Positions 1 to 6,926 of a stretch of 12,903 bases of DNA are shown here, piece by piece. The position numbers and the translations under genes are program-made. Under the pieces are notes generated by a model. The model did not search any database, had not been told where the DNA came from, and was given only the letters and a program-made list of their open reading frames with translations. Position 1 is the first letter of the stretch. Every line of letters starts with the position of its first letter. Source of the stretch: Fusobacterium sp. (GTDB lineage Bacteria; Fusobacteriota; Fusobacteriia; Fusobacteriales; Fusobacteriaceae); contig JAHHTB010000046.1 of NCBI GenBank assembly GCA_020024855.1, forward strand, positions 1-12,903, read 5' to 3'.

Positions 1-100
1 TTTTCTATTTTTATAGTAATATATTTCAATTTTTTTAAGTAAATTAAAAATATAAATTTTAAGTAATTTTTTTGTTAAAAAATTTTAAAAATATAAATTT

Positions 101-700
101 TTACATATTATTAAAACAAAAAGAAATTAATATAGGAACCATAGCAGAGCAAATTATCCCATTGAAAACAGAAAGTACAACAGTTTCTTCATTTGTATAT
201 TTTATCATCATAGGAAGAGTTGTATCTTCACTAGTAGCACCAGCAGGAGCTATACAGCTATAATAATTTAAATATTTAGCTATAATAGGAATTAAGAAAA
301 AAGAAAATATTTCTCTCATAAGATTACTTAAAAAAGTTATACTTCCTAATTTTGCACCTGCTAATTTTCCAACAGTAACTCCAGAAAGACTATACCAACC
401 TAAACCACTTGCCACTGCTGTACTCTCTCTAATACTAAATCCTGTTAACCAACTACAAAAAAATCCTCCTATTAAAGAACCAATTATTATTCCTATTGGG
501 ATAATAAAAATTTTTAGATGATACTTTTTTAAATCTTCTAATATTCCTTTATGAAGTCCTACGCTTATTCCCACAAAAAACATAAGTGAATAAAGTATAA
601 AATCTGTTCTTGAAGTAAGGCTTGTAATAAAGTTTATCTCCATTCCTACTAGTCCATAAATAATTCCTGATATTAAAGCTATAAGTGCTAATATTACCAT
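101..700 (-). CDS. lysO: LysO-family lysine exporter, C-terminal subunit (split gene)
   Basis: This 199-residue integral membrane protein matches the C-terminal two thirds of LysO (YbjE, DUF340), the inner-membrane lysine exporter. Hydrophobic segments lie near residues 2-19, 34-50, 62-85, 131-144 and 172-195. Recognisable family signatures are GWYSLSG at 101-107, NLMRE at 126-130 and the PAGATSEDTTLP block at 152-163. The acidic residue D159 in that block is probably one of the intramembrane carboxylates LysO needs; that is inference. Single-chain LysO is about 300 residues, and the missing N-terminal part is encoded by the gene just upstream, whose stop codon is one base from this ATG. A ribosome-binding site (AAAGGGGAG) lies inside the end of that gene, so the two are probably translationally coupled and form one transporter. 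The exact substrate (lysine or an analogue) is inferred from the family only. Confidence 0.85.
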   Translation of the reverse strand: MVILALIALISGIIYGLVGMEINFITSLTSRTDFILYSLMFFVGISVGLHKGILEDLKKYHLKIFIIPIGIIIGSLIGGFFCSWLTGFSIRESTAVASGLGWYSLSGVTVGKLAGAKLGSITFLSNLMREIFSFFLIPIIAKYLNYYSCIAPAGATSEDTTLPMMIKYTNEETVVLSVFNGIICSAMVPILISFCFNNM

Positions 701-701
701 A

Positions 702-989
702 CTATTTCTCCCCTTTCTCTTTATTTCTTTTTTCTATAAAATGATAAGTTAATCCAAAAACAAGAATAAGTGAAAAAAGTGAAGGAATTAGAAAAAATAT
801 AAAACTATGCCAACCTAACATACTTAATTCTTGTAAAAAATTTTCTCTTCTTCCAAGAGTTACCCCCATGGAAAAAATAAGAAGAATAGTACAAATCAAT
901 TGTAAATTTTCATTTACTTTTTTATACTTATGTGAAAAAAATCTATTCCCTATTAAAATACCAATACACATTACAAATAATATACCCAT
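702..989 (-). CDS. lysO: LysO-family lysine exporter, N-terminal subunit (split gene)
   Basis: This 95-residue membrane protein has three hydrophobic segments (about 1-14, 29-47 and 60-81) and a charged C-terminus (EKRNKEKGEK). It contains the MGVTLGRRENF stretch typical of the short N-terminal partner in two-gene LysO (DUF340) systems. The single-chain family member would continue directly into the next gene. Here a TAG stop and an ATG one base later divide the sequence, each part with its own Shine-Dalgarno. The start is supported by AGGGGG five bases upstream of the ATG. Two-gene forms are known in anaerobic Firmicutes and Fusobacteria as I recall, so this is more likely a stable split than a recent frameshift. 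The neighbouring permease is transcribed in the same direction, but a promoter and hairpin lie between them, so this pair is probably its own unit. Confidence 0.8.
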   Translation of the reverse strand: MGILFVMCIGILIGNRFFSHKYKKVNENLQLICTILLIFSMGVTLGRRENFLQELSMLGWHSFIFFLIPSLFSLILVFGLTYHFIEKRNKEKGEK

Positions 990-1021
990 TATCTCCCCCT
1001 TTAAAAAATCCTATATAATAA

Positions 1022-1051
1022 AAGGCTGACTCAATTTATTGACTCAACCTT
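1022..1051 (-). terminator. Hairpin with T-rich tail in the lysO leader
   Basis: On the minus strand the arms AAGGTTGAGTCAAT and ATTGAGTCAGCCTT fold into a stem with one G-G mismatch, one U-G wobble and a two-base loop, followed by TTTTATTATAT. It lies 54 bases after the stop of the permease paralogue, so it may simply be that gene's terminator. It also lies downstream of a good promoter at 1069-1097, so it could instead be an attenuator in the lysO leader. The arms also contain a direct repeat, TTGAGTCA twice, 13 bases apart. Confidence 0.6.
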
Positions 1052-1068
1052 AAATTTTATGTGCAACA

Positions 1069-1097
1069 TTATACCTTATTATTTATTAAAAAGCAAG
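1069..1097 (-). promoter_or_regulatory. Predicted sigma-70 promoter for the lysO pair
   Basis: On the minus strand a TTGCTT box (1092-1097), a 17-base spacer and a perfect TATAAT (1069-1074) form a near-consensus promoter just after the stop codon of the permease paralogue. Transcription would start near 1062, giving a leader of about 73 nucleotides that holds the 1022-1051 hairpin. No lysine riboswitch could fit in this space. Confidence 0.6.
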
Positions 1098-1105
1098 CTA
1101 AAATT

Positions 1106-2158
1106 TTATTTTATTTTAAATATCATATTTCTTTCACTAAGAACACCTAAAACAAAAATTAAAAACAATGTAATAAAAATACTTTTTATTTTAAAGACTG
1201 GATAAAACCAAAGAATGTTTGCTAATAAATTTGCTAAAACAATTCCTAATAAAAGACCTACCAATATCACAATAGTTAAAATAAAAATTACTTCACAAAT
1301 CAATATAGGTATAAAATTCTTTGAATTAATATCTTTTATTTTTTTTATTTTCTCTCTTTCTCTTTTAGAAATAATATTGTATTTTATAACATTATTTATA
1401 CCTATTGAGCCAATACCCAATAAAATTATTCCTAAAATTCCTGAAACTGCAGATAAAATATCTTGATTTCTCTCTGTTTTTTTGTAAATCTCTGGTGCTT
1501 GTATTATTTCAACATCACCATAAAGTCCTCTATCTTCTTGAAATTTTTCTAATATCATAGGAATATATGAATTTACCAATTCTTTTCTATTAAAAACTAT
1601 AATCATCTCATCAAAACTTTTTTTCTCAAAAATATTTTCAAAAGTTTTTTGTAACATTAGAACTCTTTTTCCCTCTTTTTTTAGCTCAAAAGGATTTCTT
1701 TCTCTATATAAATCTTTTACTGTGAAAGTTTTACTATAATTTCCAACCTCTAAGTCTATTACTTGGTTTTTTTCAATATTTTTAAATTGTGATTTATCAA
1801 TTAAAACCTCATTTTCTCTAGGTGTTGGTAATTTTAAAATAGAGAATATTTTTTCTGGATAACCAATATAAAGATTTCCATTTACTAATATTTGTGCCTT
1901 TGGAAATACTGCATAATCTACAAAAGGATAATTTTCTAATAACTTTAAATCTTTCTCTGTAAAAAATTTACCTTTTACTATTACCCTATTGTCGCCAATA
2001 ACTGTTGGACTAGTTCTTATTAATTTTTTTCCTCCCTCAATAAATATAAGAGAAGTTACAAGAAAACTTATTCCCATAATAGATATAAATAATGGAATTC
2101 CTGCTCTTTTTTTATTTAGTAAAAATACTCTACCTGCTAATAAAAATAATTTTTTCAT
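1106..2158 (-). CDS. Degenerate MacB/FtsX-like permease paralogue, no ATPase domain
   Basis: This 350-residue membrane protein is a paralogue of the MacB-like permease at 3295-4374. They share long collinear blocks in the extracytoplasmic domain, for example NLYIGYP at 96-102 and the FSILxLP, FxxDRGxYGD and PExYK motifs. It has one N-terminal membrane segment (about 20-40), a domain of roughly 190 residues outside the membrane, then three segments (about 236-258, 283-313 and 322-340). It lacks an ABC ATPase. In the cytosolic loop the normal RTxxxGILRAIG coupling sequence is replaced by a lysine-rich stretch (REREKIKKIKDIN, 267-279). The SYPAIKAG motif near the end is missing, so the protein stops early as SERNMIFKIK. 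The reading frame is intact and a good ribosome-binding site (AAGGTGAGA) and promoter precede it, so it seems expressed. It may be a non-transporting partner or a decaying copy. Confidence 0.75.
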   Translation of the reverse strand: MKKLFLLAGRVFLLNKKRAGIPLFISIMGISFLVTSLIFIEGGKKLIRTSPTVIGDNRVIVKGKFFTEKDLKLLENYPFVDYAVFPKAQILVNGNLYIGYPEKIFSILKLPTPRENEVLIDKSQFKNIEKNQVIDLEVGNYSKTFTVKDLYRERNPFELKKEGKRVLMLQKTFENIFEKKSFDEMIIVFNRKELVNSYIPMILEKFQEDRGLYGDVEIIQAPEIYKKTERNQDILSAVSGILGIILLGIGSIGINNVIKYNIISKREREKIKKIKDINSKNFIPILICEVIFILTIVILVGLLLGIVLANLLANILWFYPVFKIKSIFITLFLIFVLGVLSERNMIFKIK

Positions 2159-2200
2159 AATGTCTCACCTTACTATGATACTAAAGCTATTTGAATGTAA

Positions 2201-2229
2201 ATTGTACCATATATTTTATATTTTTTCAA
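2201..2229 (-). promoter_or_regulatory. Predicted promoter for the permease paralogue
   Basis: On the minus strand TTGAAA (2224-2229), a 17-base spacer and TACAAT (2201-2206) precede the paralogue's ATG by 42 bases. The -35 box overlaps the tail of the porin terminator, so the paralogue appears to be transcribed separately from the porin gene. Confidence 0.55.
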
Positions 2230-2255
2230 GAAAATATAAAAATAACCCCAGTCTA
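2224..2255 (-). terminator. Intrinsic terminator after the porin gene
   Basis: On the minus strand ACCTCAGTC, a TTA loop and GACTGGGGT form a nine-pair stem with one T-G wobble, followed by TATTTTTATATTTTC. It starts about 50 bases after the porin stop codon. This is the clearest Rho-independent terminator in the window and should insulate the porin from the paralogue downstream. Confidence 0.8.
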
Positions 2256-2305
2256 AGACTGAGGTCATTTATTTTAATCTCTAAACTATCCTATTTAAGA
2301 TAAAA

Positions 2306-3187
2306 TTAGAAGTTGTAAGTCCATCCAATTGCGAACTCTCCATAGTAGTCATCATCAAGTTCTATATGTTTTTTATCAGAATATTTGTTAAAGTCATATC
2401 TATAATATCCATCAACTGTTAAGTTCTCAGTTACATCATAAGCTGCTGATAAAACTGCTACATGTTTTTTATTTTCATATTCTTTTTCACCTTCTTGATG
2501 TTCAGAAGCAAATTGATACCAATATTCAGCACCTAATTTGAAAGCATCTGTAGAATATAAATCAAACATTAATCTTGCTTGATGGTCATAGAAATGGTCA
2601 TCTCCAGAACCTAATACTTTTTCTCCTTCAAAATAGTATCCTAAAGCTACTGGTCCTTGTTTTAATATTAATGGCATAGTTTCTAAATACCAAGAATCAT
2701 CATCTTGATCATCATGGTTAACAAATGCTGGCTCTGCCCATCCTGATAACATTCCATACTCATAAGATACTGGTAAGTAGAATTTTTCTATGTCATCTTC
2801 TGTTCTCCATTTCATTCCAACTGTGAAGTTTTCAAAATGTCTTGTAGCAGATAAATCAACTCTATGTCCTGCAGATTTCATTCCATCATCTGTATCAGCT
2901 GACCAAGTTTTTCTAGCCATTAATCCAAATGTCCAGTTATCTCCATAAGCTAATTCTACAGTATTTGCTAAATGAACTGCTTCTCCAATATCTTCTGCTC
3001 CTGAAGTGTTATCAACTTCTAAAGTTTGTCCTATTGAAGTAACTCTTAAAACAGGAGCTGTTGCCACTGGAGCAACTACTGCCTCTTCAACTACTACTTC
3101 TTCAACTACTGGCTCAGGTACAACTTCTTTTGCATAAGAAACTGATGCTACTGATAATGCTGCTAATAATAATGCTATCTTTTTCAT
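2306..3187 (-). CDS. Outer-membrane beta-barrel protein (porin, Fusobacterium type)
   Basis: This is a 293-residue outer-membrane protein. It has a textbook signal peptide, MKKIALLLAALSVASVSYA, with likely cleavage after residue 19. A short Pro/Val/Glu-rich linker (about 20-45) follows, then alternating aromatic and polar stretches typical of beta-strands separated by acidic Asp/Glu-rich loops. The C-terminus, IGWTYNF, ends in Phe as expected for a BAM-assembled barrel. The frame is open 14 codons further upstream, but the start at 3187 is preferred because it begins the signal peptide and follows AAGGAGG at normal spacing. It has its own promoter and terminator and is probably abundant. The Val/Glu-rich linker resembles major fusobacterial outer-membrane proteins; a KdgM-like 12-strand fold is possible. 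Its substrate cannot be told. It sits between two paralogous permeases, but nothing shows that they act together. Confidence 0.85.
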   Translation of the reverse strand: MKKIALLLAALSVASVSYAKEVVPEPVVEEVVVEEAVVAPVATAPVLRVTSIGQTLEVDNTSGAEDIGEAVHLANTVELAYGDNWTFGLMARKTWSADTDDGMKSAGHRVDLSATRHFENFTVGMKWRTEDDIEKFYLPVSYEYGMLSGWAEPAFVNHDDQDDDSWYLETMPLILKQGPVALGYYFEGEKVLGSGDDHFYDHQARLMFDLYSTDAFKLGAEYWYQFASEHQEGEKEYENKKHVAVLSAAYDVTENLTVDGYYRYDFNKYSDKKHIELDDDYYGEFAIGWTYNF

Positions 3188-3193
3188 AATAAA

Positions 3194-3203
3194 TATCCTC
3201 CTT
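3194..3203 (-). promoter_or_regulatory. Strong ribosome-binding site deciding the porin start
   Basis: The minus strand reads AGAAGGAGGATATTTATTATG, a full AAGGAGG core about ten bases before the ATG at 3187. The alternative ATG at 3229 lies at or near the predicted transcription start, which excludes it. Confidence 0.75.
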
Positions 3204-3231
3204 CTATTTTTTAATAGATTTTGATACAAGT

Positions 3232-3259
3232 ATTATACCACAATTTATTTTAAAGTAAA
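3232..3259 (-). promoter_or_regulatory. Strong predicted promoter for the porin gene
   Basis: On the minus strand TTTACT (3254-3259), a 16-base spacer and a perfect TATAAT (3232-3237) precede the porin. An A-rich run (AAAGCAAAAAAAG) just upstream could act as an UP element. The predicted start near 3225 gives a leader of about 40 nucleotides. No terminator was seen between this promoter and the permease gene before it, so read-through from the upstream operon is also possible. Confidence 0.7.
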
Positions 3260-3294
3260 TACTTTTTTTGCTTTTCTTTAATATTTATCTCTAA

Positions 3295-4374
3295 TTAAAT
3301 CTCTCTCAATAAATCAATTGTATTTCTTTCTCCTGCTTTTATGGCTGGATAACTTCCCATAACAATACCTATTACTAGAGAAACTATCAAACTTATAAAT
3401 ATACTTCCAAAACTAAACACTGGAGAAATATGAACTATTTTTCCTGCTATTATTGATAAAACTATTCCAAAAATAAGCCCTATAAATGTTCCTATAGCTG
3501 AAACTAAAACTCCTTCTGTTATAAACATAATTGTCATTTTTTTAGAACTCATACCAATAGCTCTTAATATTCCCATATGTCCAGTTCTAGATCTAATATT
3601 TGATGCTATAAGGTTCATAATACCAAATCCACCAATTCCTAAAGAAACAAGTGAAAGTATACCTAAAGTTGTAGATACTATTTTTTGAATTCTACTTATT
3701 CTTTTATATACTTCTGGAGTTTCTAATATTTGAATATCTCCATAAACTCCTCTATCTTGTTTAAACTTACTTAAAAGAATAGGAATATACTCTTCTGCAT
3801 CCTCACCTTTTTCAAAAGATATTACTATCTCATCAAAATTTCTCTGCCCAAAATTTCTTTCAAAATCTATTTGAGAAATTAAAATTCTATTTCCTTTTTT
3901 CATTAGCTCCAAAGGATTTTTTTCTTCATAAACTTCTTTAACCATAAATTTTTCTCTATAATTTCCCACAGAAAGCTCTATATGCTCCCCTATCTTAGCA
4001 TTAGGAAATTGTGTTTTATCAACTATTACTTCTCTATTTCTAAGGTTTGGTAAATTTAATATAGAAAAAACTTTTTGAGGATAACCAATATATAAGTTAT
4101 CATCTATCAGAACTCTAGCTCTTGGAAACAATGCATATTCTACAAAAGGATAATTTTCTAAAATTTTTATGTCTCTTTCTGTAAAATTATTTCCCCCTAT
4201 CATTATTCTATTGCCTCCAATAGCTGAAAGACTTGTATTAATAGCTCTCTCTCCACCTGCTCCTAAAGACAAAGTCATCATAAGTGAAATTATCCCAAAA
4301 ATAACTCCTAAAAGCGGGAAGATAGCTCTCTTTTTATTCCCCAAAAGCATCTTATAAGCTAACCAAAAAGTCAT
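3295..4374 (-). CDS. MacB/FtsX-like ABC permease subunit without ATPase domain
   Basis: This is a 359-residue inner-membrane protein with MacB topology: one N-terminal membrane helix (about 17-38), an extracytoplasmic domain of about 195 residues, then three helices (about 233-258, 281-312 and 322-343). Family signatures are GIGGFGIMN (246-254), RTGHMGILRAIG in the cytosolic coupling loop (263-274) and the C-terminal SYPAIKAGERNTIDLLREI. Classical MacB carries an N-terminal nucleotide-binding domain in the same chain; here it is absent and no separate ABC ATPase is encoded in the window. It follows the MacA-like adaptor with only one base between stop and start and has no obvious Shine-Dalgarno of its own, so translational coupling is likely. 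With the adaptor and the TolC-like channel it would form a MacAB-TolC-like assembly that moves a substrate from the periplasm outwards. The substrate is unknown. Confidence 0.85.
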   Translation of the reverse strand: MTFWLAYKMLLGNKKRAIFPLLGVIFGIISLMMTLSLGAGGERAINTSLSAIGGNRIMIGGNNFTERDIKILENYPFVEYALFPRARVLIDDNLYIGYPQKVFSILNLPNLRNREVIVDKTQFPNAKIGEHIELSVGNYREKFMVKEVYEEKNPLELMKKGNRILISQIDFERNFGQRNFDEIVISFEKGEDAEEYIPILLSKFKQDRGVYGDIQILETPEVYKRISRIQKIVSTTLGILSLVSLGIGGFGIMNLIASNIRSRTGHMGILRAIGMSSKKMTIMFITEGVLVSAIGTFIGLIFGIVLSIIAGKIVHISPVFSFGSIFISLIVSLVIGIVMGSYPAIKAGERNTIDLLREI

Positions 4375-4375
4375 A

Positions 4376-5647
4376 TTACTTCACAACCTTTACTTTTTCT
4401 CCATTTCTAATTTTAAATGGGTTTACTACTACATCTGTTCCTACTGGTAAGTCTAAAACTTCATATGAGCTTACTGTTCTTGCTCCAACTTTTATTTCTT
4501 GTTTTCTAGCTACACCTTTTTCTACTACATAAACATAATAATTTCCATCTGATTCAATTACTGAGAATGAATTAACAACAGGTACATCTGATTTTACTTT
4601 TCCAGCTATTTCAACATCTGTAATAAATCCTGGTTTTAAATCATTTTCTCCATTAATAGAAATCTCTACATCTACAACTTTATCTTTTCCTCCTCTGATA
4701 TCTCTAGCTGCAGAAGATATTCTCTCTACTTTTCCTATATACTCTTTATTTTGATTTAATTCTCTAGAAATTACTTTTGCTTCTTGTCCTTTTTCTATTG
4801 TGTTAGCTTGATATAAAGGAACTTCAACATTTATTCTACTTTCTCCTTCAGTAGCTATAGCTAATAATCTCTGTCCAGCTTCTGTCATAGCTCCCTCTGT
4901 TACATCTAACTTAACTACTACACCATTAGCTGGAGCTTTTAAAGTTTCTCTAAGTTGAGTATCTCTTTTCTTTAAAGTTTCTTCGTTTAAACTTAATTTT
5001 TCAAGTTGAGATCTTAACTTTGACTCCTCAATATTAAGTTCTCTTTTTAAACTTTCATAACCAACAACCATAAGATTATATTTTTCTCTATTAAGTCCTA
5101 ATTCAACTTTTAAATCTTCGTAAGCCAATTGTTTTTTTTGTGCTTCTATTGAGGAAACCCCATCTTTCTTTAATAAATCAGCAAATACTTTTGCTTCTCT
5201 TTCAACTGTTGGTAATCTTCTAGCATCAGCATTTATTTTTTCTTCTAAAGATTTCATTTCAAGTTCTCTTCTATCAAGTTCTAACTTTAAAGTACCTGAT
5301 TCTAAGTCTTCTATTTGTAGCTTAACATTTTTTATATCTAACTCATTCATCTTTAAAGCTTTTTCATTTTCAAGTAAGCTCTTTGTACTAAAACTCATAA
5401 GTTCAGTTCCCTTAGATACCTCTTCTCCCTCTTTTACTAATACTCTCTCTATAACTGTAGGAGCTTCTATATATACTGGAACTATTTCCCCAGGAATTAC
5501 TGTCCCTGCATAAAGACTAGAATCAGCAAGTCTACCAATTGCCACAGGCTCTACTTTTACAGGAGTTTTTCCAAAACTATTTCCTTTTAAAATTAATGCT
5601 CCTGCAACTAGTACTACTGCAACTATTCCTATTATTTTTTTGTTCAT
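4376..5647 (-). CDS. MacA/HlyD-like periplasmic adaptor (membrane fusion protein)
   Basis: This 423-residue adaptor bridges an inner-membrane transporter and a TolC-like channel. An N-terminal membrane anchor covers about residues 4-20. The first half of the biotinyl-lipoyl domain (VLVKEGEEVSKG, 69-80) leads into a long charged alpha-helical hairpin, predicted coiled coil (about 88-235). The second lipoyl half is KAPANGVVVKLDVTEGAMTEAG (237-258), which is diagnostic of the family. A beta-barrel region and membrane-proximal domain fill the rest, with GNYYVYVVEKGVARKQEIKVG (368-388) typical of the C-terminal part of RND and MacA adaptors. The gene lies 22 bases after the TolC-like gene and one base before the permease, an order that fits a tripartite system. 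The helical hairpin is long, as in MacA rather than short-hairpin adaptors. Its cargo cannot be told from sequence. Confidence 0.88.
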   Translation of the reverse strand: MNKKIIGIVAVVLVAGALILKGNSFGKTPVKVEPVAIGRLADSSLYAGTVIPGEIVPVYIEAPTVIERVLVKEGEEVSKGTELMSFSTKSLLENEKALKMNELDIKNVKLQIEDLESGTLKLELDRRELEMKSLEEKINADARRLPTVEREAKVFADLLKKDGVSSIEAQKKQLAYEDLKVELGLNREKYNLMVVGYESLKRELNIEESKLRSQLEKLSLNEETLKKRDTQLRETLKAPANGVVVKLDVTEGAMTEAGQRLLAIATEGESRINVEVPLYQANTIEKGQEAKVISRELNQNKEYIGKVERISSAARDIRGGKDKVVDVEISINGENDLKPGFITDVEIAGKVKSDVPVVNSFSVIESDGNYYVYVVEKGVARKQEIKVGARTVSSYEVLDLPVGTDVVVNPFKIRNGEKVKVVK

Positions 5648-5669
5648 AATTTAACCTCACAATCAATTA

Positions 5670-6926
5670 TTATCTATATAAGTTTTCTAATTCAATAACT
5701 GCCAATACTAGACCTCTTTGAATCTTATAATATTCTTCTTGTGCTTGTCTATATGCATTAATTGAATTTAAATAGTCAAAAGTTGTAATAAGTTGATTTT
5801 CATATCTCATATTATCTATATTCATATTCTCTCTAAGAAGATTTACTTTCTTCTCATTCGCTAAGGCTTGTCCATATAATGAATCAATTTCTCTATATTT
5901 ATTTTCTATTTCAAGTTTAATATCTTTCATACTTTCACTATGTGCTAATTTAGCTTTTTCTAATTCATATTTCTTTTGATTAACAGAGTCTAAAGTTCCT
6001 CCCCAAGAAAGATAATATCTAAATCCTAATTCAACTTTATTCTTATCTCCTTTTGGATCTACTAATCTATTTTCCTCTTTATTCCATTCTTTAAAAGTAT
6101 AAGTATCTTTTATATAAAAAGTTGGATATAAATCTCCTTTAGCTATTTTTAAATCATATTCTGCATTTTTAAGTTTCATATTTTCTATTTCAGCTTTTGT
6201 AGTTTTATTCATATTCTTTTCTGAATATTTTGAAATATCAGCTCTATCTCCAAGATATTCCTTTGCTATTGTATCTTTTCCTGTAATTTTTGTATCAAGA
6301 GGAAGATTTAATAATCTATTTAATTCTCCAGCATTTTTCTTTTCAAGTCTTGCATTTTCTAAATTAATACTTCTATATCTCTCTATATCTGCTTCTATCT
6401 TCAAAAGCTCTGATTTTGGTACTATTTTTCCACCTTTATATAGTCCTAATAATCTGTCTCTTTGTTTATTCATAGCCTTTAAAGCACTATTTACTACCTC
6501 TGTTTGTTTTTGATAATTTAATACTTCAAAATATGTAGTAACTGATTCTTCAATAGCTCTATTCTCTGCTAAAATTTCTTCTTTTTCAGCTATTGCTAAA
6601 TTATTTTTTGCTTTTCTATATGAATTTAAATTTTTTCCACCCATAAAAAGAGGTACATGCATTTCAAGCTCTCTAATACCTACTCCCTCTTCTTTTATAA
6701 TATCCCAGTCATCTTCTTGAGATAAATTTATTGGTGGTAAAACCAAATTTTTTAAAGCCTTTGATTTACCTTTCTTTTGTATTTCTGTATTTAATTCTTG
6801 TATTTTTATTCCACTATTCTCAACTTTTGCTCTAGATATCACATCATCTAAACTAAGCTCTAGAGAATAGCTTACTCCAAATAGACTTAAATAAACTGCT
6901 GAAAGAAATAACTTGTTGTTTTTCAT
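5670..6926 (-). CDS. TolC-like outer-membrane efflux protein
   Basis: This 418-residue outer-membrane factor would form the trimeric channel of the tripartite system. A signal peptide (MKNNKLFLSAVYLSLFGVSYS) is followed by LELSLDDVISRA, a classic start of mature TolC-family proteins. Two long helical repeats rich in Glu, Lys and Leu follow, with the outer-membrane-factor pattern of a membrane-strand region (ELEMHVPLFMGGKN, about 87-100), a repeat 1 helix with RLLGLYKGGKIVPKSELL, and repeat 2 ending with RYENQLITTFDYLNSINAYRQAQEEYYKI. Length is near the family norm. The frame is open upstream to 6962, but the start at 6926 is chosen because it begins the signal peptide and has AAGGGGG six bases before it. 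This start lies inside the phosphatase gene, giving a 74-base overlap in another frame. Expression is therefore probably coupled to the phosphatase. Confidence 0.88.
   Translation of the reverse strand: MKNNKLFLSAVYLSLFGVSYSLELSLDDVISRAKVENSGIKIQELNTEIQKKGKSKALKNLVLPPINLSQEDDWDIIKEEGVGIRELEMHVPLFMGGKNLNSYRKAKNNLAIAEKEEILAENRAIEESVTTYFEVLNYQKQTEVVNSALKAMNKQRDRLLGLYKGGKIVPKSELLKIEADIERYRSINLENARLEKKNAGELNRLLNLPLDTKITGKDTIAKEYLGDRADISKYSEKNMNKTTKAEIENMKLKNAEYDLKIAKGDLYPTFYIKDTYTFKEWNKEENRLVDPKGDKNKVELGFRYYLSWGGTLDSVNQKKYELEKAKLAHSESMKDIKLEIENKYREIDSLYGQALANEKKVNLLRENMNIDNMRYENQLITTFDYLNSINAYRQAQEEYYKIQRGLVLAVIELENLYR

Noticed and set aside
44..101. Repeat TTAAAAATATAAATTTT at 44-60 and 85-101, considered as terminator or att-like repeat
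   Set aside because: The sequence is almost pure A/T, forms no GC stem, and its repetition is plausible by chance at this composition.
72..263. Plus-strand frame of 63 residues at the left end
   Set aside because: It is antisense to the conserved end of the LysO C-terminal subunit and has no family features or convincing ribosome-binding site.
1989..2303. Plus-strand frame of 104 residues across the paralogue start and porin terminator
   Set aside because: It is antisense to a gene start, a promoter and a terminator, and shows no domain or signal; judged a shadow frame.
3188..3229. N-terminal extension of the porin from the ATG at 3229
   Set aside because: The extension is charged, precedes a perfect signal peptide, and lies at or near the predicted transcription start.
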